In this document: positions 6,133 through 13,589 of the stretch, one piece after another | How positions within the stretch are numbered: position 1 is the first letter of the stretch | Layout: each line of letters opens with the position of its first letter | Assembly (NCBI GenBank): GCA_012514775.1 | Contig: JAAYZQ010000627.1 | Location: forward strand, 1 to 14,898 | Length of the DNA stretch: 14,898 nt | Reading direction: 5' to 3' | From: Anaerolineaceae bacterium | GTDB taxonomy: Bacteria > Chloroflexota > Anaerolineae > JAAYZQ01 | The notes under the pieces: generated by a model | Database searches by the model: none | Seen by the model: the letters and a program-made list of their open reading frames with translations, nothing else | Told to the model about the DNA's origin: nothing | Position numbers and translations under genes: made by a program

Positions 6133-6290
6133 CAGCAAGCAGCAGTTGGAGCAACCTGGCTCCATATCTTTGGTCTGATCGGCCAGGATGGCGTGGTCGT
6201 GAGGGTAGGGGGGGCCCTGCGGCCGGTAGTAGTGTTATCCTGAACCGACGGATAGGGGTGACGCCGCCCGGTGTCACCCCTTTTTCTTTT
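6133..6290 (+). ncRNA. Candidate small RNA with its own promoter and intrinsic terminator
   Basis: About 155 nt run from the predicted start of a near-consensus promoter to a strong terminator with no plausible protein-coding frame. Pairings seen by eye: TGGAGC (6147-6152) with GCTCCA (6159-6164); ATCGGCC (6178-6184) with GGCCGGT (6221-6227), which can be extended inward by AGG/CCT with a bulge; TATCC (6236-6240) with GGATA (6250-6254); then the terminator hairpin. The next gene has its own promoter after the terminator (6313-6341), so this is more likely a free-standing RNA than a simple leader. It lacks the SRP RNA core and does not look like tmRNA or RNase P RNA. I could neither confirm nor exclude 6S RNA, or an attenuating leader for the ATPase gene. 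Confidence 0.55.
6254..6290 (+). terminator. Rho-independent terminator of the candidate sRNA
   Basis: AGGGGTGAC (6254-6262) pairs perfectly with GTCACCCCT (6273-6281) around a 10-nt loop, followed by TTTTCTTTT (6282-6290). A 9-bp stem with a T-tract is a classic intrinsic terminator. Confidence 0.88.
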
Positions 6291-6312
6291 CCCGTCCCCC
6301 GCTGCTCTTCCT

Positions 6313-6341
6313 TTGCAAATCCAGCGTCCATAGGGTACAAT
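6313..6341 (+). promoter_or_regulatory. Promoter of the HerA/FtsK-like ATPase gene
   Basis: TTGCAA (6313-6318), a 17-bp spacer and TACAAT (6336-6341), placed after the sRNA terminator. The leader to the ATG at 6449 would be about 100 nt, with no structure that I can identify. Confidence 0.65.
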
Positions 6342-6448
6342 AAGCGCACCAACCAGGCAGTGAGCTCGAACGCTGGTGATTGGGATGCGCTTTGCAAGCC
6401 TTCGAAGCTGGCCACCTCGCCGGCGGGAGATCGAGGAGGAGACACCCG

Positions 6449-8959
6449 ATGGACAACCTGGAAGAGCGATTGGCTTCATTCTACCTGGGCCAGGAGTACG
6501 ACCTGGCCAAAGGGCAAGCCCTGGACAAGGCCGTCCACTACGATGCCCGTGACCTGACGACCCACGCCGTGTGCGTCGGCATGACCGGCAGCGGCAAGAC
6601 CGGCCTCGGCGTGATCCTGTTGGAAGAGGCAGCCCTGGACGGCATCCCGTCCCTGGTGATCGATCCCAAGGGCGACATGACCAACCTGTTGCTCACCTTT
6701 CCCGACCTGCGCCCCGAGGACTTTCGCCCCTGGGTGAACCCCGACGATGCCCGCCGCAAGGACATGGACGAGGACACCTTTGCCGCCAAGGTGGCGAGCC
6801 AGTGGCGCGAAGGGCTGGCCGCCACCGGCCAGGGCCCGGACCGCATCCGTCGCCTGCGCGAGTCGGCCGACTTTGCCATCTTTACCCCGGGCAGCAACGC
6901 CGGCAGGCAGATCAGCATCCTGGACACGCTAAAGGCCCCTACCCTGTCGTGGGAGACCGAGGGCGAACAGCTCCGGGACAAGATCGAGAGCGTCGTCTCG
7001 GCCCTCCTCGCCCTGGTTGGTATCGAGGCTGACCCGGTCCGCAGCAAGGAGCACATCCTGCTGTCAAACATCTTTCAGAACGCCTGGCGCGCCGGCCAGG
7101 ACCTGGACCTGGCGCAGTTGATCCGGCGCGTGCAAAAGCCGCCCTTCACCCAGCTCGGCGTCTTTCCCCTGGACGTCTTTTTCCCGGAGAAGGAGCGCAT
7201 GCAGCTGGCCATGCTCCTCAACGGCCTGGTGGCCTCGCCCACCTTTGCCGGCTGGATGCAGGGCCAGCCCCTGGACGTGCAGGAACTGCTTTACGGGCCG
7301 GGCGACAGGCCGCAGGTGAGCGTCATCTATATCGCCCACCTGTCCGACGCCGAGCGGCAGTTCTTTCTCACCCTGCTCCTGGAGCAGGTGGTGAGCTGGA
7401 TGCGCGCCCAGACGGGCACCACCAGCCTGCGGGCGCTGCTGTACATGGACGAGATGTTTGGCTTCTTGCCGCCGACGGCCAACCCACCCACCAAGAAGCC
7501 GCTCCTGACGCTGCTCAAGCAGGCTCGCGCCTTTGGCCTGGGGCTGATCCTTGCCACCCAGAACCCGGTGGACCTGGACTACAAGGCCCTCACCAACGCC
7601 GGCACGTGGCTCATCGGCCGCATGCAGGCCGATCGCGACAAGCAGCGCCTCCTGGACGGGCTGGAGGGCGTCCAGCTTCGCGGCGGCGCCAGCCGGAGCG
7701 ATTTTGACCGTATGATCTCGGCCCTCGGTTCGCGGGTGTTCCTGCTGCACAACGTTCACGCCGGCGAGCCAGGTGTCTTTACCACGCGCTGGGCCATGAG
7801 CTACCTGCGGGGGCCCTTGACCCGCGACCAGGTGCGGACGCTCATGGCCGATGCGGCGCCCGCGGCCGTCTCCGCGGCCTCGCCCCGGCAGGCAGCCGGG
7901 CCCCAGGCCGCGGCCGCAGCCCCGGTGGCTCCGGCAAGCTACCGCCCGGCGACGGTGCCTCCCCAGATGCCGTCGTCGGTCAAGCAGGTCTTCCTGCCTG
8001 CCAGGCGCTCCTTGCGGGCCGCCCTGGCCGATCAGGGCTGGCAGGCGCCTGCCGGCAGCGAGCCCAAGGCAGCGCTGCGTTACGAGCCTGGCCTGCTGGG
8101 CACGGGCACGGTGCGCTTTGCCCACTCGGCCAGCCGACAGAGCCACGACGAGCCGGTGGCCTACCTGCTGCCCGTGGGCGGCGCGCATCCCTCCTTTGAT
8201 TGGTCCGGCGCCCGGGTGCAGATGGATACCACGGACCTGGAGCGCGAGCCCCAGTCCGAGGGCACCTTCTCCCAGCTACCCCGCGAGATGGGCGACGCCA
8301 AGCGTTACACGGCCCTGAAAAAAGAGTTCGAGGACTATCTCTACTACAACTCGTCCAAGATGCTGCTCTACAACCCGCACCTGAAGCTCTACTCGGAGAT
8401 CGGCGAGAACGACAAGGCCTTCCAGCGGCGCTGCCGCAAGGCGGCGGAAGACGCCGTCGCCAAAGAGGAGGCGGCGCTCAAGACCAAGTACGAGCGCGAG
8501 CTGAAACGGTTGGAGGACAAGCTGCGGCGCGAGGAACAGGAGCTGGAGGCCGACAAGGCCGAGTACGACGCTCGCAAGCAGGAAGAACTCCTTTCGGGCG
8601 CCGAATCGATCCTGGGCCTCTTTACCGGGCGCAAGTCGTCCTCGCGCCTGTCCAGCGCCAGCCGCAAGCGGCGCATGACCACCAAGGCCAAGGCGGACGT
8701 AGAAGAGTCGGAGGAGGCCATCGCGGCGTTCGAAAAGCAGATGGAGGAGCTGGAGGCCGAGGCCGCCGACGAGGTCGAAGCCGTGACCAACAAGTGGAAC
8801 GAGCTCATCGACGACGTCCAGGAGGTCGAGGTGCGCCCCCGGCGCGCGGACGTGCGGCTCGACCTCTTTGCCCTGGCGTGGCTGCCCTACTGGCAGCTAG
8901 GCAGTGGCGACCAGGCGCGCCTGGCGCCTGCCTACGAGGCCGAGGCCCTGCCCGCCTGA
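6449..8959 (+). CDS. HerA/FtsK-superfamily P-loop ATPase with C-terminal coiled coils (DUF853-like)
   Basis: Predicted hexameric DNA-translocase-type ATPase of 836 residues. ATG 6449 is set by GAGGAGGAGA (6433-6442); an upstream in-frame extension lacks support. Walker A is GMTGSGKT (44-51), followed by SLVIDPKGDMTNLL (68-81), typical of HerA/VirD4/DUF853 ATPases. Walker B is LLYMDEMFGFLP (330-341), with D334 and E335. ATQNPVDLDYKAL (369-381) supplies the sensor-type glutamine, and GRMQADRDKQRLL (390-402) may hold the arginine finger. An Ala/Pro-rich linker (about 468-505) leads to a C-terminal part with charged coiled coils at about 655-715 and 745-795. There is no transmembrane segment. HerA usually pairs with the nuclease NurA and VirD4 with conjugation genes; neither is nearby, so its substrate is unknown. 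Confidence 0.85.
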   Translation: MDNLEERLASFYLGQEYDLAKGQALDKAVHYDARDLTTHAVCVGMTGSGKTGLGVILLEEAALDGIPSLVIDPKGDMTNLLLTFPDLRPEDFRPWVNPDDARRKDMDEDTFAAKVASQWREGLAATGQGPDRIRRLRESADFAIFTPGSNAGRQISILDTLKAPTLSWETEGEQLRDKIESVVSALLALVGIEADPVRSKEHILLSNIFQNAWRAGQDLDLAQLIRRVQKPPFTQLGVFPLDVFFPEKERMQLAMLLNGLVASPTFAGWMQGQPLDVQELLYGPGDRPQVSVIYIAHLSDAERQFFLTLLLEQVVSWMRAQTGTTSLRALLYMDEMFGFLPPTANPPTKKPLLTLLKQARAFGLGLILATQNPVDLDYKALTNAGTWLIGRMQADRDKQRLLDGLEGVQLRGGASRSDFDRMISALGSRVFLLHNVHAGEPGVFTTRWAMSYLRGPLTRDQVRTLMADAAPAAVSAASPRQAAGPQAAAAAPVAPASYRPATVPPQMPSSVKQVFLPARRSLRAALADQGWQAPAGSEPKAALRYEPGLLGTGTVRFAHSASRQSHDEPVAYLLPVGGAHPSFDWSGARVQMDTTDLEREPQSEGTFSQLPREMGDAKRYTALKKEFEDYLYYNSSKMLLYNPHLKLYSEIGENDKAFQRRCRKAAEDAVAKEEAALKTKYERELKRLEDKLRREEQELEADKAEYDARKQEELLSGAESILGLFTGRKSSSRLSSASRKRRMTTKAKADVEESEEAIAAFEKQMEELEAEAADEVEAVTNKWNELIDDVQEVEVRPRRADVRLDLFALAWLPYWQLGSGDQARLAPAYEAEALPA

Positions 8960-8972
8960 GCCCCGCCAATTG

Positions 8973-9012
8973 GCCCGGCTCGCCCCGGACCCGGGTCCGG
9001 GGCGAGCCGGGC
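8973..9012. terminator. Perfect 40-bp palindrome between convergent genes, probable bidirectional terminator
   Basis: The arms 8973-8992 and 8993-9012 are exact reverse complements (20 bp each, no spacer), centred on GACCC|GGGTC. The palindrome lies between the ATPase stop at 8959 and the rtcA stop at 9017, where both strands need transcription to end. There is no T-tract on either side, so termination would rely on the very stable G+C hairpin. It could also be a copy of a dispersed REP-like intergenic repeat. Confidence 0.7.
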
Positions 9013-9016
9013 AGGA

Positions 9017-10093
9017 TCACGCTTCCCCACCGACCACCGTACACAGGGCGCCCCGCGTGCCTTCGACGCCACCCACCTGCACGCGGCCCGGAAAGAACTG
9101 GTTGACCACCCAGGCGTTGGTCAACAGGTGCTGCGTCACCGCCTCGGTCGTAAACGAGGACGGCCCGTCCGCCAGGGCCATGGGCAGGATCACCTGGTCC
9201 GCCAGGTGGCGGTCCAGGGCGCCGTCGCCGCGCAGATAGGCCAGCAGCGCCTGCGATGCCTCGTCGGCCACCAGCTCCGCCGGTTTGCCCTTTTCGCCCA
9301 GGGCCGTAAAGCCCGCCAGGACGTGCTCGAACTCGGCCCACAAAAAGACCACGCTGCCGGTGCCCTTGGAGGGGGCGTCGAGGACGTCGATGCGCGGGTT
9401 GACGCCGTTGGAGCGCAGCACCTGGAGGGCCGTGCCCTCCTGGCGCTGGCGCACGTGTTTGGGCAGGCTGCTGCTGGCCGACACCCCCCGCACGCGCAAC
9501 AGGGACCCCCGTTGCAGCAGGCTCAGGCCCTGGGGCCGGGCCTCGACCGGCAGGCCCTGGATCCTGAGCTTGACCTCTCCCCCGCCCACGGGGTACCAGC
9601 CCCACTTGACGATCTGCACCTTGGCTTCCACGCCCATCCACCGCAGGGTCGGCAGGTAGACGCGCTTGAGATAATCGTAGACGGGGCTCCAGGAGACGTG
9701 GGTCCCGCCCCGCAGAGTCAGCTCTGACGCGCCAGGGGCGAGGGCCAGCGGCAGGAGCACGGCCTGGGCGATGAGGCCCACCGAGCCGGCGCTGCCGCCC
9801 CTGGCGACCTGGGCGACGTCAAAGGTATGGCTGCCCGCCCGGGGCGCCGTGCCGGGCACGAAGGTCAGCTCCTCCGAGTTCAGTTTGTCGCCCTCGACCT
9901 CGGCGTTGCACACCCGGGCGATGGCCCGCACGGCGGTGAGGTGCTGGGGCATCAGCCCCGGCTTACGCCGGGCGGCGCGGATGCTGACCAGGCGCAGCGG
10001 CCGGCCGGTGATGGCCGACAGGGAGAGGCTGGTGCGCAACACCTGGCCGCCCCCTTCGCCGTAGGCGCCGTCGACGACGAGCACGCCGTTCAC
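9017..10093 (-). CDS. rtcA: RNA 3'-terminal phosphate cyclase
   Basis: Converts RNA 3'-phosphate ends to 2',3'-cyclic phosphates by ATP-dependent adenylylation, in cytoplasmic RNA repair or processing. The protein is 358 residues, slightly longer than the E. coli enzyme. Signatures: N-terminal DGAYGEGGGQVLRTSLSLS (8-26); RAARRKPGLMPQHL (39-52); RGGTHVSWSPVYDYL (128-142); and DRHLADQVILPMAL (294-307), whose His296 corresponds to the adenylylated histidine. GTG 10093 is chosen as start because the family begins exactly here and the codon overlaps the stop of the upstream epimerase gene as GTGA, implying translational coupling. A longer reading frame extends upstream, but it is antisense-phase sequence over the epimerase gene and is rejected. 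No rtcB, archease or rtcR gene is adjacent, so the usual rtcBA context is absent. Confidence 0.95.
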   Translation of the reverse strand: MNGVLVVDGAYGEGGGQVLRTSLSLSAITGRPLRLVSIRAARRKPGLMPQHLTAVRAIARVCNAEVEGDKLNSEELTFVPGTAPRAGSHTFDVAQVARGGSAGSVGLIAQAVLLPLALAPGASELTLRGGTHVSWSPVYDYLKRVYLPTLRWMGVEAKVQIVKWGWYPVGGGEVKLRIQGLPVEARPQGLSLLQRGSLLRVRGVSASSSLPKHVRQRQEGTALQVLRSNGVNPRIDVLDAPSKGTGSVVFLWAEFEHVLAGFTALGEKGKPAELVADEASQALLAYLRGDGALDRHLADQVILPMALADGPSSFTTEAVTQHLLTNAWVVNQFFPGRVQVGGVEGTRGALCTVVGGEA

Positions 10094-11103
10094 CCCGGGC
10101 GTTGGCTGACCCCCAACCCCGGGCCGTCGGGCAGGACCAGCCGCCCGCCGGGCGCCACTTCCACGCCGAGGAACGGGTCGTTGGTGACGGTCAGGTTGCC
10201 GTCCAGGTCGGCCCAGTCGACCAGGGGGGCCAGGTGGGCCGAGGCGGTGATGCCCAGGGACGTCTCGACCATGCAACCCAACATGACCTGCAGGCCGTGG
10301 GCGCGGGCCGTGGCGATCATGCGCAGTGACTCGCGCAGGCCGCCGGCCTTCATGACCTTGATGTTTACGCCCTGCACGCAGCCGGCCAGGCGCGGGATGT
10401 CGCGGGCGGTGCGGATGGGCTCGTCGGCAAAGATGGGCAGGGGCGAGCGCTCGTAGAGGTAGCACTGTCCCTCCAGGTCGTCCTCCGCCAGGGGCTGCTC
10501 GACCCACTCCACGCCCAGCTCGGCCAGGGCGGGGATGAGGCGCAGGGCCTGCTCCACGGTCCAGGCGCAGTTGGCGTCGACCACCAGGCGGGCGTTGGAG
10601 ACGGCCCGCAGCGCCCGGGCCATGGCCAGGCACAGCTCCTCGTCGGCGTCGAGCTTGAGCTTGAGGATGGCGAACCGCTCGCTCGCCTCGCGGGCCTTGT
10701 CCGCCACCTCCTCGGGGCTGCCGATGCCGATGGTAAAGGTCGTGACCGGGGTCCGCGCCGGGTTCAGGCCCAGGAGCCGGTAGAGGGGCACCCCCAGCTT
10801 TTGCGCCACCAGGTCGTGGAGGGCCACGTCGATGGCCGTGCGCGCCGCCTGGGAGCCGGGCGGCAGGGACGACAGGATGTCTTCCATCTGGAAGGGGTCG
10901 TCCCCCAGGGTGACCCCCGCCAGGTAATCCAGGACGCCTTCTTGTGTTTCGTGGTGCTGTCGCACGGGCGCCGCTTCGCCGCGTCCCACGTGCTGGCCGT
11001 CGCTGATGGTGACGAGCACGTTGTGCCGGGCATAGCTCGTGCCGTGGGCGATGCGAAAGGGCGTCGACAGTTCCAGGGTAATCGGTTCGTAATGCAATTG
11101 CAT
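10090..11103 (-). CDS. Dipeptide epimerase (enolase superfamily, L-Ala-D/L-Glu epimerase type)
   Basis: Predicted cytoplasmic, Mg-dependent racemase of 337 residues acting on the alpha carbon of dipeptides, most often L-Ala-D/L-Glu released during murein peptide recycling. The N-terminal capping domain (about 1-115) is followed by a TIM-barrel carrying KLKLD (148-152, the KxK base), metal ligands in VVDAN (D176), VEQP (E202) and ADE (D227), NIKVMKAGG (247-255) with the second catalytic lysine, and DLDG (299-302), the Asp-x-Asp that in dipeptide epimerases binds the substrate amino group. The last feature separates it from muconate cycloisomerase and o-succinylbenzoate synthase. The start ATG 11103 has GGAGGG just upstream. 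It heads an operon with rtcA (4-bp overlap). True dipeptide specificity varies in the family and cannot be read here. Confidence 0.88.
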   Translation of the reverse strand: MQLHYEPITLELSTPFRIAHGTSYARHNVLVTISDGQHVGRGEAAPVRQHHETQEGVLDYLAGVTLGDDPFQMEDILSSLPPGSQAARTAIDVALHDLVAQKLGVPLYRLLGLNPARTPVTTFTIGIGSPEEVADKAREASERFAILKLKLDADEELCLAMARALRAVSNARLVVDANCAWTVEQALRLIPALAELGVEWVEQPLAEDDLEGQCYLYERSPLPIFADEPIRTARDIPRLAGCVQGVNIKVMKAGGLRESLRMIATARAHGLQVMLGCMVETSLGITASAHLAPLVDWADLDGNLTVTNDPFLGVEVAPGGRLVLPDGPGLGVSQRPG

Positions 11104-11141
11104 GGCTACCCTCCTCTTCTTACCGGCTGGCCGGCCGCCCC

Positions 11142-11147
11142 ATTATA
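11142..11147 (-). promoter_or_regulatory. -10 element of the epimerase-rtcA operon promoter
   Basis: On the minus strand, TATAAT occupies 11147-11142, about 40 bp ahead of the ATG. No good -35 hexamer is found at 16-18 bp, so the promoter may be weak or activator-dependent. Confidence 0.45.
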
Positions 11148-11252
11148 CATCATCTTGGCCTGGCATACCAGTCGCCGGTCCCCGGCGTATGAGGGCCGGG
11201 CGCACACCTCCTGGATCCAAAACCTCAACCGCTGGATCAGCCCCACGGTCGA

Positions 11253-11281
11253 TTGCCAAGACCGGCAAACTCTGCTATACT
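11253..11281 (+). promoter_or_regulatory. Promoter of the response-regulator gene
   Basis: TTGCCA (11253-11258), a 17-bp spacer and TATACT (11276-11281). The leader to the ATG at 11355 is about 67 nt. The rest of the divergent 11104-11354 gap shows no gene. Confidence 0.65.
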
Positions 11282-11354
11282 CTGCCCTGCAAAGCCGGAA
11301 AAGCCACGACACACCTACACCGGCGGCTGTGCGCCGGATGGGACAGGGAGAATC

Positions 11355-12437
11355 ATGAGCGGTGAAAGAATCCTGGTTGCCGATGACCGCCGAGAGAACC
11401 TGTTATTCCTGGCCAACAGCGTCCTGCGGCCCGAGGGCTATGACGTCATCACGGCCATCGACGGCAAGCAGGCATTGGACAAGGCCCTGGAAGAAAAGCC
11501 GGATCTGATCATTACCGACCTGAAAATGCCTCGCCTGTCGGGCCTGGAGTTGATGGCCGCCCTGCGCAAAGCCGGCATGGTCGTGCCCGTCATTCTGACG
11601 ACCTTTTATGGCTCCGAGCAGGCTGCCATCCAGGCCTTTCGCCTCGGCGCACGGGACTATATCATCAAGCCCTACGAAGTCAAGGAGATGCTCGAATCGG
11701 TGGAGCGGGCGCTCATCGAGCGGCGCCTCCTGCGCGAGACCACGGATCTGAAAGAGGGCGCGCAGATCACGCGCCACCTGGAGGAGCGGGTGCGCCAGCT
11801 CCACAGCCTGTGCAACATCGGCCGCGCCCTGGCCGGCATTCACAGCACCGACGAGGTGGTGCGCGTCGCCGTCGAGGCGGCCGTCTATTTGACCGAGGCC
11901 GGCTCCGGGAAGCTCTTCCTGGTCGGTTCCGAGCCCCAGAAGCTGGAGCTGCGGGCCCTGCGCGGCCCTTCCGATCCAAAGAGCCAGTCGGTGCGGCAGC
12001 CCGGCGACGATGCCCTTGCCGTCCAGGCGGCCCAGACCGGGCGCGTCGCCCTGGCCGAGCGGGACGGCGGGCAGGGGGGCCAGGCAGTGCGGCTGGCCGC
12101 GCCCATCCGCGCCGCCGAAACGGTCACCGGCGTCCTGGCCGTCGATGCCAAGGACGAGCAATCGTTGAGCGAGAACGATCGCTACCTCCTGGGCTTGCTG
12201 GCCGGGTTCGCCGGCGTGGCGTTGAGCAACGCCCGCCTCGTGGAGCGCCTCCGCGAGGAGAGCCACCCGGCCGACCCGGGCGCGCCCGCCCAGGTAGGCC
12301 AGGCGCCCGGCCTGGCAATCAGCGCCGCCGAGGCGGAGCGCATCTCGGGCGAGCTTCGCAACCTGGCCGCGGCGGCCCAGGTCCTCGCTGCCCGACTCCA
12401 GGTCCAGTCCGGCACGGGCGAAGCCGGAGATTTTTAA
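11355..12437 (+). CDS. Orphan response regulator, REC-GAF
   Basis: Two-component receiver protein of 360 residues. ATG 11355 follows CAGGGAGA; an upstream in-frame ATG at 11253 is inside the promoter -35 box and is rejected. The receiver domain (about 4-125) has the acidic pair D10-D11, phosphoacceptor D55 in ITDLKMP, T83 in LTTFYG and K105 in IIKPYE, so it should be phosphorylatable. A short coiled linker (about 125-150) leads to a GAF domain (about 150-298) ending in LLAGFAGVALSNARLVERL, the usual GAF C-terminal helix. The tail (about 300-360) is Ala/Glu-rich with one more helix. There is no DNA-binding, GGDEF, HD or histidine-kinase output. No sensor kinase is encoded nearby, so its partner is encoded elsewhere. 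The ligand of the GAF domain is unknown. Confidence 0.9.
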   Translation: MSGERILVADDRRENLLFLANSVLRPEGYDVITAIDGKQALDKALEEKPDLIITDLKMPRLSGLELMAALRKAGMVVPVILTTFYGSEQAAIQAFRLGARDYIIKPYEVKEMLESVERALIERRLLRETTDLKEGAQITRHLEERVRQLHSLCNIGRALAGIHSTDEVVRVAVEAAVYLTEAGSGKLFLVGSEPQKLELRALRGPSDPKSQSVRQPGDDALAVQAAQTGRVALAERDGGQGGQAVRLAAPIRAAETVTGVLAVDAKDEQSLSENDRYLLGLLAGFAGVALSNARLVERLREESHPADPGAPAQVGQAPGLAISAAEAERISGELRNLAAAAQVLAARLQVQSGTGEAGDF

Positions 12438-12449
12438 CTCGTTCTTTCC

Positions 12450-12477
12450 TTGCAATGTCGCCGAAACCAAGTATAAT
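12450..12477 (+). promoter_or_regulatory. Promoter-like sequence overlapping the start of the DUF123-HEAT gene
   Basis: TTGCAA (12450-12455), a 16-bp spacer and a consensus TATAAT (12472-12477). A transcript from it would start near 12484, downstream of the ATG at 12455, which leaves GTG 12490 as the first usable start. It may be real with a revised start, or coincidental. Confidence 0.4.
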
Positions 12478-13477
12478 AGGCGGGACGTACGTGCTTGCCT
12501 TCTGGCTGGGTTCGGCGCGCCGCATCCGCGTCGGGCGACTGGGCGAGTTCCTGTTCCCCGCCGGTTGGTACCTGTACGTGGGCAGTGCCCGAGGGCCCGG
12601 TGGGCTGCACGCCCGGATCAGGCGCCACTGGCGCAAGGCCGGCGACGGCAAGAGGCTGCAGTGGCACGTCGATTACGTGCGAGAAGCCGCCATGTGGGCC
12701 GGGGCCTGGGCAAGAACGTCCGGCGACAGGCTGGAGTGCGACTGGGCCGAGCGCTTGCGCGCCCTCCAGGACGCACGTGTCGTAGCTGCCGGGATGGGCG
12801 CTTCCGACTGCAAGTGCGCGGCACACCTGTTCCACGTGCCGGCCTTGCCCACGAGGGAGTGGTTTGGCAGCGAGTTACAAGCCGAGAGGATCGACGTGGA
12901 AGAAAAAGAATTGGATGAACTGCTCGAGATCCTGGCCAGCGCCGACGACGAAAGCCGGGAAGCAGCGGTGCACGCGCTGGCCCGCTTTGGTTCTCGGGGG
13001 GCCACATCCCTGGTCGCCATGCTGGGGACAGGCGACAGCGATTGCCGCTGGTGGGCAACCCGGGCCCTGGCCGAGATCGGAGGGCGGGAGGCGGTGGTAG
13101 CGCTGAAGGAGGTATTGGACGACAATGACCCCGACCTGCGCGCCTGCGCCGCCCTTGCCCTGGGTCGCATCCGCGATGCTTCGGCGGCGCCCGCCCTGGC
13201 GACGCGCCTGAGCGATTCCAGTGCCTTTGTGGCCAGAATCGCCGCCGACGCCCTCAGCCTCATCGGCGAGGGGGCGGTCGAGACGCTGGCCGCCAGCCTG
13301 GCGTCGCCCGAGCCCCACGCGCGGCTTCTGGCCGTTCGCGCCCTGGGCCGCATCAAGTCAAAGGAAGCCATCGGCCCCCTGTTTGGCGTCCTTCAGGATC
13401 CCAGCTACCTGGTGCGCTACTATGCCCAGGAAGCCCTGGAGGCCCTCGGCGTCGGCATGGTCCTTTTCACTCCGTAG
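12455..13477 (+). CDS. DUF123 (GIY-YIG-like) domain fused to HEAT repeats
   Basis: A 340-residue two-part protein of uncertain function. Residues about 9-140 match the DUF123 family: GGTYVLAF, VGRLGEFLFPAGWYLYVGSA (26-45), LHARIRRHWRK (51-61), LQWHVDYV (68-75) and the late SDCKCAAHLFHV (117-128). This family is distantly related to GIY-YIG nucleases, but activity is not established. Residues about 150-335 are five or six HEAT/PBS-lyase-type repeats of about 31 residues, recognisable by recurring A-x-x-A-L-x-x-[IF]-G and D-x-D-x-x-[VL]-R, which usually mediate protein binding. ATG 12455 is used because the family needs the GTY strand just after it, but there is no Shine-Dalgarno sequence and a promoter-like TATAAT lies inside the 5' end. 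The alternative GTG 12490 would remove GTY. The gene lies 17 bp after the response regulator. Confidence 0.8.
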   Translation: MSPKPSIIGGTYVLAFWLGSARRIRVGRLGEFLFPAGWYLYVGSARGPGGLHARIRRHWRKAGDGKRLQWHVDYVREAAMWAGAWARTSGDRLECDWAERLRALQDARVVAAGMGASDCKCAAHLFHVPALPTREWFGSELQAERIDVEEKELDELLEILASADDESREAAVHALARFGSRGATSLVAMLGTGDSDCRWWATRALAEIGGREAVVALKEVLDDNDPDLRACAALALGRIRDASAAPALATRLSDSSAFVARIAADALSLIGEGAVETLAASLASPEPHARLLAVRALGRIKSKEAIGPLFGVLQDPSYLVRYYAQEALEALGVGMVLFTP

Positions 13478-13589
13478 TAGGGGCGCATGGGGCCTCCGGC
13501 AGGGAGACGGCCAGGCACGAGTTCGTAATACAGAATACTACGCGAATCGCCTCCCGGCCCCGGCCGGGGGCGGTGATAGGGGAGGTACA

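Noticed and set aside
6124..6177. Short ORF (17 codons) at the start of the candidate sRNA
   Set aside because: Its ATG overlaps the -10 box and therefore lies upstream of the predicted transcript start.
10094..10633. 180-codon N-terminal extension of rtcA
   Set aside because: It lies over the well-supported epimerase gene in another frame, has shadow-like composition, and known RtcA proteins start at the GTG at 10093.
11253..11354. Upstream ATG for the response regulator
   Set aside because: It coincides with the promoter -35 region, and the receiver domain begins properly at 11355 with a ribosome-binding site.
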